Assembly: GCF_003255815.1 (NCBI RefSeq)
Contig: NC_037673.1
Location: 4,025,840 to 4,089,839, forward strand
DNA from: Theropithecus gelada
Taxonomy: Eukaryota > Chordata > Mammalia > Primates > Cercopithecidae
DNA: 64,000 nucleotides
Reading direction: 5' to 3'
Positions 58,709 to 64,000 of this stretch are shown here, piece after piece. A model generated the notes under the pieces. That model saw only the letters and a program-made list of their open reading frames with translations. It made no database searches and was not told where the DNA came from. Both the position numbers and the translations under genes were made by a program. The first letter of the stretch is position 1; every line of letters starts with the position of its first letter.

Positions 58709-60020
58709 GGCAATGCCCCTGTCTGTATCACCATTGTTTAATTCAATTATTTGTGGTGTGGGCTTTACTTTGTGAATATTTTATTGTTCAGTAGGGCTCC
58801 CTGACTTTCCTCTCTCCCTGTGCAATTCTATTTATTTGACATAGACCAACTCCCGTTTGCATTCCCTCACACACTCAGAGCTACCTCTAATTCATGGAGA
58901 GGAAAATATATGTGCATTCACGGATGCAGATATGGTTATGCGAACATTTTGTGTGGAAATATTTATAAACAAATTCAACTAAAAATAGACTATCAATGTG
59001 CATATATGTTAGTTTTATAAATCACTGTAGGTTGTTTTACCAGAGTGTGTACTTTTATATCCAAGTGAGGATTAGATGTGTGAGATTTTCCATAAGACCA
59101 GAATTGGGTATCACCATTTAGATAAGGTTGGATGTTACTAGTTGAATAAACAGTTATAGTCTCTTAACAAAAGAACAGAATTTAAATATTAGAAGCAGAA
59201 TAAAAAATGCAACCTCATTAATCATCTCAATGTGCAGGTATCTGGTATCTGGGTCAATGTCGATGTCTGCACATGGTTAAGGACCGTGTACCTTCAGACC
59301 GATGGGCAGATGGGCACAGTACCTAGCATTCAGCATTCATGGCCAGAGAGATCAGGTTCAGATCTCAGCTCCATCCTGAGACTAGAGTACTTTGAATGCA
59401 TTGCTAATTCTCCTATTAGGTACCTAGGGAGCATTACTACTGAAGTGTTTTTGAGAGGGTTAAACATGGAGCTCTCACGTGGTTCACTCTTGTGAATGGT
59501 ATGCAGACATATTCCATAGGTCACATAACTCTCAGTGTGGATATGTGTGAATATGCACACATACAGATGTATGCACTTTTATTATAAGCACACAATTCCA
59601 TTTGTAATGTTTGTGTCTGTTCAAGATGTTTTTCTAATAATAAATGAGTTTATTGAGTTATAAAGCTCTCACTTCATTTAAATTGAACTAATTTAAAATA
59701 AAATAATGATATATTTCAATGATACATTTGAATTTTATTAAATTTGTTATATTTATAATGTCTTTGTATTTTATTTTTGTGCATAAATTACACGTAATCT
59801 AATTTTTATAAATATGGCAGTAGTCCTAGGAATATTGGAAACCTTATCCTCCCAGAAAGCATACAATTGGTTGATAAATGACTGAGTTTTACCCAATCAC
59901 TTTTCTGTGTCGTTGCAATACTAGACATGTTTTAGAATTTCTGTTCTCTTATGTGATGATTTCCATGAATGCATAATTACCGTGAGTTTCAAAGCATTTG
60001 ATTGTTTTTTAGGGTTTTTT

Positions 60021-60038
60021 GTTGTTGTTGTTGTTGTT
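60021..60038. repeat. (GTT)6 microsatellite
   Basis: Six GTT units between two T runs. Confidence 0.95.
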
Positions 60039-60657
60039 TTTAATATCGATGCCGTTGAACAATGCATTTCTCACTTTAGGCACCACACAGAACTTCCTTC
60101 AGGATAACTGAACCAAGATAACGTCTCTCTGCCTTTCTTCAGAACCTTTCCCATTTAATCTACATTTAAACATCAGTAAAGATGGACTCCTTTTGCTCTT
60201 CAGGAAAGAGTTGCAGTCTTCTCAATGCTCGTCAAACAAACAACAATAAACAAAATCCAACACAATGGTAAATGCAATGCATATCTCCCCTTTGAAGTTT
60301 AAAATTTAAATATTTCATGTGTAAGAATATTGCTACTAATATGCACTTACATTTTATAATGAGCATGTAAAATAAAACATTGTGGAAACCACTACTTTTA
60401 AGGATATATGTTAATCTGATGTGTTAAACGAGTTAATCCAGACATCATTGAATGAGTTAATCTAGGCATCATTTCATTCTAACAGGATAATCTTCATCTC
60501 TCATCAGTGGAATCTGAACATCCAATAAATTTCTGTTCAGTTTCTGATGGTTCAGGACAGAAAAAGAAAAAATGTTGCTTATGTCTTTTCAATGGATATT
60601 GGTTTAACATAGAAAGGTCTTGTCCACGCTCTGAGTTGTTTTGTCACTTTGGAGATG

Positions 60658-60662
60658 TTTTT

Positions 60663-60727
<65 letters not shown>

Positions 60728-60803
60728 TCTCTTTCTCTCTTTCTCTGTCTCTCTCTTTCTCTCTCTCTCTCTCTTTCTCTTTTTCTTTTTTCTTTCTTTT
60801 TTC
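60658..60803. repeat. (TTTC)n / CT-rich tract
   Basis: Pure TTTC units to about 60726 are followed by CT-rich, TTTC-mixed sequence. All frames across it on both strands code only F/L/S or K/E/R runs and are artefacts. It is likely polymorphic. Confidence 0.98.
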
Positions 60804-63134
60804 TGACAATGTATTCTCAAGGTTTTACATGAAGACATTAAATTAATATTCCAGTAAGTAGAATAATAAGTTGGGAAAGCTGACGTCTATCTTTCAAACA
60901 TTTTTTCATCTTTATTAGATATGAAAGACACAGACTTTAAAGTTGTACCTGCAAAAGTCACACGTATGACTTAAACTTTAGCCTGAAAAACCTGATGCTG
61001 AATAGACACCTTCCAGGTCCCTAAATTCTATTTAGGTACGAACACTTGCGTAGGTGAATGATATCTACAGTTGACTGGTAGCTACTTTCCTGCTAAGTAT
61101 TTTGAATGGCTCTCTTTGTTTGTATCTAATGCCATGCCTTGATAGGTGTTACTGTCATCACTGCCAGATTAAAGATAGGGTCATGGATTGAGGGTCGAGT
61201 GCCCCAGAGCCTGCCTTCTGAAGCATGATGGTGTGCCACCCTGAGGAGACACTGGGACGTGGTGATGTTTTGCAGCAAATAGCCAAATGCCTCAATTTAT
61301 AAACTAAGATCACACAGAATAAAGTTCTTACTGAGCTGTAATAGAAATTTTAGAAGTACCTAGCATGCATCATGTTGGAAAACAAAATAATATTTAGAAT
61401 ATTTGACAGTAAAATATAACAGTTTTACCTAAATTAAAATAAATTATGTTTGGAAGAAAATTTTCAGTGGAAGATCACAAACAATACATGACAAAGATAT
61501 AAAAAAATTCCCAGATTTGGGGGGAGAGTTTAAAATAACAGGAACCATTGAAAGTGTATTTGTGTATATTCGTTTATAGTTTCACACATTAAAATTTCTA
61601 AACTCCTAAATTCTTTCTTTTGTGAACGGCATGAGTACATAAAATATTGTGTCAGGGTTTCCACTATAAATGTTATTTCTCAGCGATTTACAACTTTTAC
61701 CATAAAAATGTGACCTCCGGCATTAACTATCTATTCTCAGCAGTGAGACTGACATTTTTACGTGCCACTTTTTATACGGAAGCCAGAAAAACAAAGCTAG
61801 CAGTAGAGTTGTTTTCAGGCCAAGTATAATTGCTGAGAACATACTATAGCAGTTTAAGATGCATACCTGAATTATACTCACTGAGAGTCGACAACATTCA
61901 TAAAAGGGCAGTTAATTAGTCTGTAATCAGGTCTAATCATATTTTATTTGTGAAAACACTTAAACGAGCCTGACATTGGTCTGGGTGTTACTTTTTTCCA
62001 AGAGACTAGAGCCCGGCTACCGGCTCTCCCACCTCCCCTGACTTCCACGTGACAGTTCATTACACACAAATGCGCTTTGTGGCCTTACTAGTTTATGGGA
62101 AAGGAAAATGTAGGCATCCAGTAGTTCCTATGAGAAATGAACATTGACTTTCTCTGAAGAAAATATAAATGGATTTACTTAATTGGGCTCCAGTCATTGG
62201 AGCAATTAATAATAGATTGTGTCATAGTGAGGGCTTTGTTTGTATTTAAAGCAATAAATTATAAGTATTAAATGTATATTTATTCCAAGTTAAACTCATT
62301 TCTAATTGACATGTTACTTAGCCCAAGGCTTTTAAGATCTTTTAGTATAATTAAATTAATAGAAAGCTATAGATCACAGCATGATAAACAAACAGTCCAG
62401 ATTTTAATATGACAGATATACACAACAGGCCATGTAAGTAGATCATTATTATCGGTTTAGGTTCAGCAAAAATACAGCCGGAATGAGAAGAGAACAAGCA
62501 GGTGAAGCCATGCTAAAGTGGGGGACACGAGGGACTCCATATTTGCCCTTGTCTATCTCACCAGCGTCAGAAATTCCAGGCTGGATGGGAACTTCATTAT
62601 GAAAATGTCCTGGTTGGATCGATTCCCTATGCCAGAAGCTTTTAAAACCCCACATCAAACATTTAAAGGGTATTATGGTCACCTCAGGCTTTGGGTAGTC
62701 AAAAGATGGAATAGTATTTCACTTATATAGTGCTAAATTAGCTATCTCTACTTCTTGTGAATTTTCTAAACCTGAATTTATGCAGTGGTTAACGATAAAT
62801 GCATACTGTAAATACTACCAACCGAGGATGCACTGCAGACTCCCATTTTTATAATTTCATTAATTTGAAAGCCTCAATATGCTTCATAACAGTGTGTTTG
62901 CCTTGTTCTGACAATGTGCTGCAGACACAAATATCGTCTTCTCTAATATAGAAACAATTGAGAAATAGGCTATGTTCACAGGCTGAGTTGCTTTGTTTCA
63001 AAACCAGAATGGTTTGTTTTCGCCCGTTGTGCTGACACCAAATGTTTTCTTTGCACTGATGTAACTTGTCAGTGAATGTGGGCTCATGTCCATATTTCTA
63101 GCCTCCTGGTGGACTGATATTTGTCATTTTATAT
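60804..63134. other. unassigned segment
   Basis: No repeat family or exon is recognised. All open frames are below 85 codons. Confidence 0.4.
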
Positions 63135-63272
63135 GTCCCCTGTTTAATGCCAAGAAATTGCATCTCAAGAACAGGGGCATCTCTTATTAACCTTTGTATC
63201 CCAATGGTCATTTTGCCATTCACATAGTAGGTGTGCAGTAAGTGCTTATCTGGTGAAGGAATGCATTACTGT
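63135..63272 (+). mobile_element. L2 LINE 3' tail
   Basis: 'aagaacaggggcatctctta', 'ttaacctttgtatcccaatg' and 'cacatagtaggtgtgcagta' then 'agtgcttatctggtgaagga' and 'atgcatt' match the L2 3' end in order. Confidence 0.65.
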
Positions 63273-63784
63273 CCGGGCATTTCCTGCTACGAAATGAGTC
63301 ATCTTCTTGGTGAGATAAAACCTGAGGAGTCGTGCGAATCCTCAAGGTAAAGTTCTGTGTATGCGAAGACACAGATCCTGTGTGTCTTTGTAAACCGTAA
63401 ATCTGCTAATCACTTCTTGAGTGTAATTAAAGGTATAAGAGGTCCTAAAACCAAACCAGTAGGGCACCTTGTGCAGGTTGTATTTGAAGTTTTAGTGAAT
63501 GCTTGCACTTTTGAGTTTATTGATAGCAATACTTTTCATTCCCAAAATATTATACAGACATTGTGTTGCAGCGTAGACAACCGAAAGCTTTGTTGCTTCC
63601 GTTTTTGGTAAGCTAGGTGTTTCCGTTGCGGGGTAGGGGGGGTGGTCTAGCATGTTTTGTAATGGTTAATTACGTTTTTATTTATCTATCCAGATAAGAA
63701 TTCTTCGATAAAGAGCTCCTGAGTATCATGTATTCCGTGTGCCAATTTCCGTGTCGCATTTTCTATATTATTGGGACAGCTGTA
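63273..63784. other. unassigned segment
   Basis: No repeat or exon is recognised. A G-rich patch (gggtaggggggg) lies near 63631. Confidence 0.4.
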
Positions 63785-64000
63785 GCCTTTTAAAATAAAC
63801 TTTTTATTTTAAAATAATTTTAGATTTACAAATCTAAAGGTAGTTGCAAAGGTAGTACAGGGTCCACATATATTGCTTGCTAGGTTTCCTTATTGTTAAC
63901 ATTTTATTTATTATAGTGCTTTTGTCACAACTATGGGAACAACACTGGAACATGACAATTAACCAAATGCCAGAACTTATTCAAATATCAATCGTTTTTC
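63785..64000 (-). mobile_element. old L1 fragment (L1M/L1ME-like), runs off the right edge
   Basis: 'aaactttttattttaaaata', 'attttagatttacaaatcta', 'gtagttgcaaaggtagtaca', 'gggtccacatatattgcttg' and 'ttgttaacattttatttatt' match, as I recall it, the reversed 3' region of old mammalian L1s. It continues beyond the window. Confidence 0.55.

Larger units (their letters stand above)
58246..60657. other. unassigned AT-rich segment
   Basis: No repeat family is recognised except the hairpin at 58653-58708 and a (GTT)6 run at 60021-60038. Confidence 0.4.

Noticed and set aside
60579..60809. K/E/R-rich or F/L/S-rich frames over a microsatellite
   Set aside because: They come only from the TTTC repeat. 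The same applies to the frames at 41439-41725.
1..64000. CRISPR arrays, tRNA or rRNA genes, mitochondrial inserts, bacterial or phage operons
   Set aside because: No regularly spaced repeats, cloverleaf genes, rRNA motifs, mitochondrial coding sequence or Shine-Dalgarno-led gene series were seen. tRNA-like heads belong to MIR SINEs.

Overview
The window looks like primate nuclear DNA, most likely from an Old World monkey (macaque or baboon type). It is AT-rich, non-coding and full of mammalian interspersed repeats. The best lineage marker is a young Alu at 20917-21230. It carries changes I associate with the cercopithecid AluYR subfamilies (for example 'cctccggagtagctgg', 'ggccggatctcagctc' and 'cacctcgcccagct') and has a perfect 19-bp target-site duplication. 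I found no convincing protein-coding gene, tRNA, rRNA, CRISPR array or bacterial-style operon. Every open frame is short (the longest is 196 codons), and the longest ones run across identifiable repeats. I read the window as intergenic or deep intronic DNA. All repeat names come from memory of consensus sequences, not from a search.

Layout. 1-2535 is the 3' part of an L1 on the + strand that runs in from the left edge. 3586-10647 holds an AluS, an L2, a MaLR LTR, a palindromic MER53-like element, an MLT2A-type LTR and a solitary ERV1-like LTR with three CCAAT boxes. 12270-16405 holds an old L1 split by an AluY, and a MaLR LTR with about 1.4 kb of its internal region. 17140-22706 holds L2 and MIR pieces, a solitary 685-bp ERV1-like LTR with TATA box, poly(A) signal and 4-bp duplication, the AluYR inside a MIR, and an MLT1-type LTR split by an L1PA tail. 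23780-27540 holds an old L1, a long L2 carrying (GT)15, and an ancient CR1/L3 LINE fragment. 28310-32880 holds MLT1-like and L2 pieces and a nested block in which an Alu and a THE1 LTR sit inside one L1 tail. 35313-38395 holds an MLT1-type LTR split by an AluS, an L1PA 3' fragment and an AluJ with a long purine tail. 41455-54310 holds a CCTT tract, L2 pieces, a short L1 tail, a MER5-type hAT, a full-length MIR and a Tigger-type DNA transposon. 56044-58708 holds an extremely short Alu fragment and two hairpins, one a nearly perfect 107-bp fold-back. The right end has a TTTC tract, an L2 tail and an old L1 that runs off the window.

No genes act together here. The content is a layered record of insertions plus a few unusual rearrangements: the 49-50-bp-arm inverted repeat at 58139-58245, a 56-bp block present at both 19102 and 21240, and several short tandem duplications. 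None of these amounts to a new biological system. The fold-back is the best candidate for follow-up.
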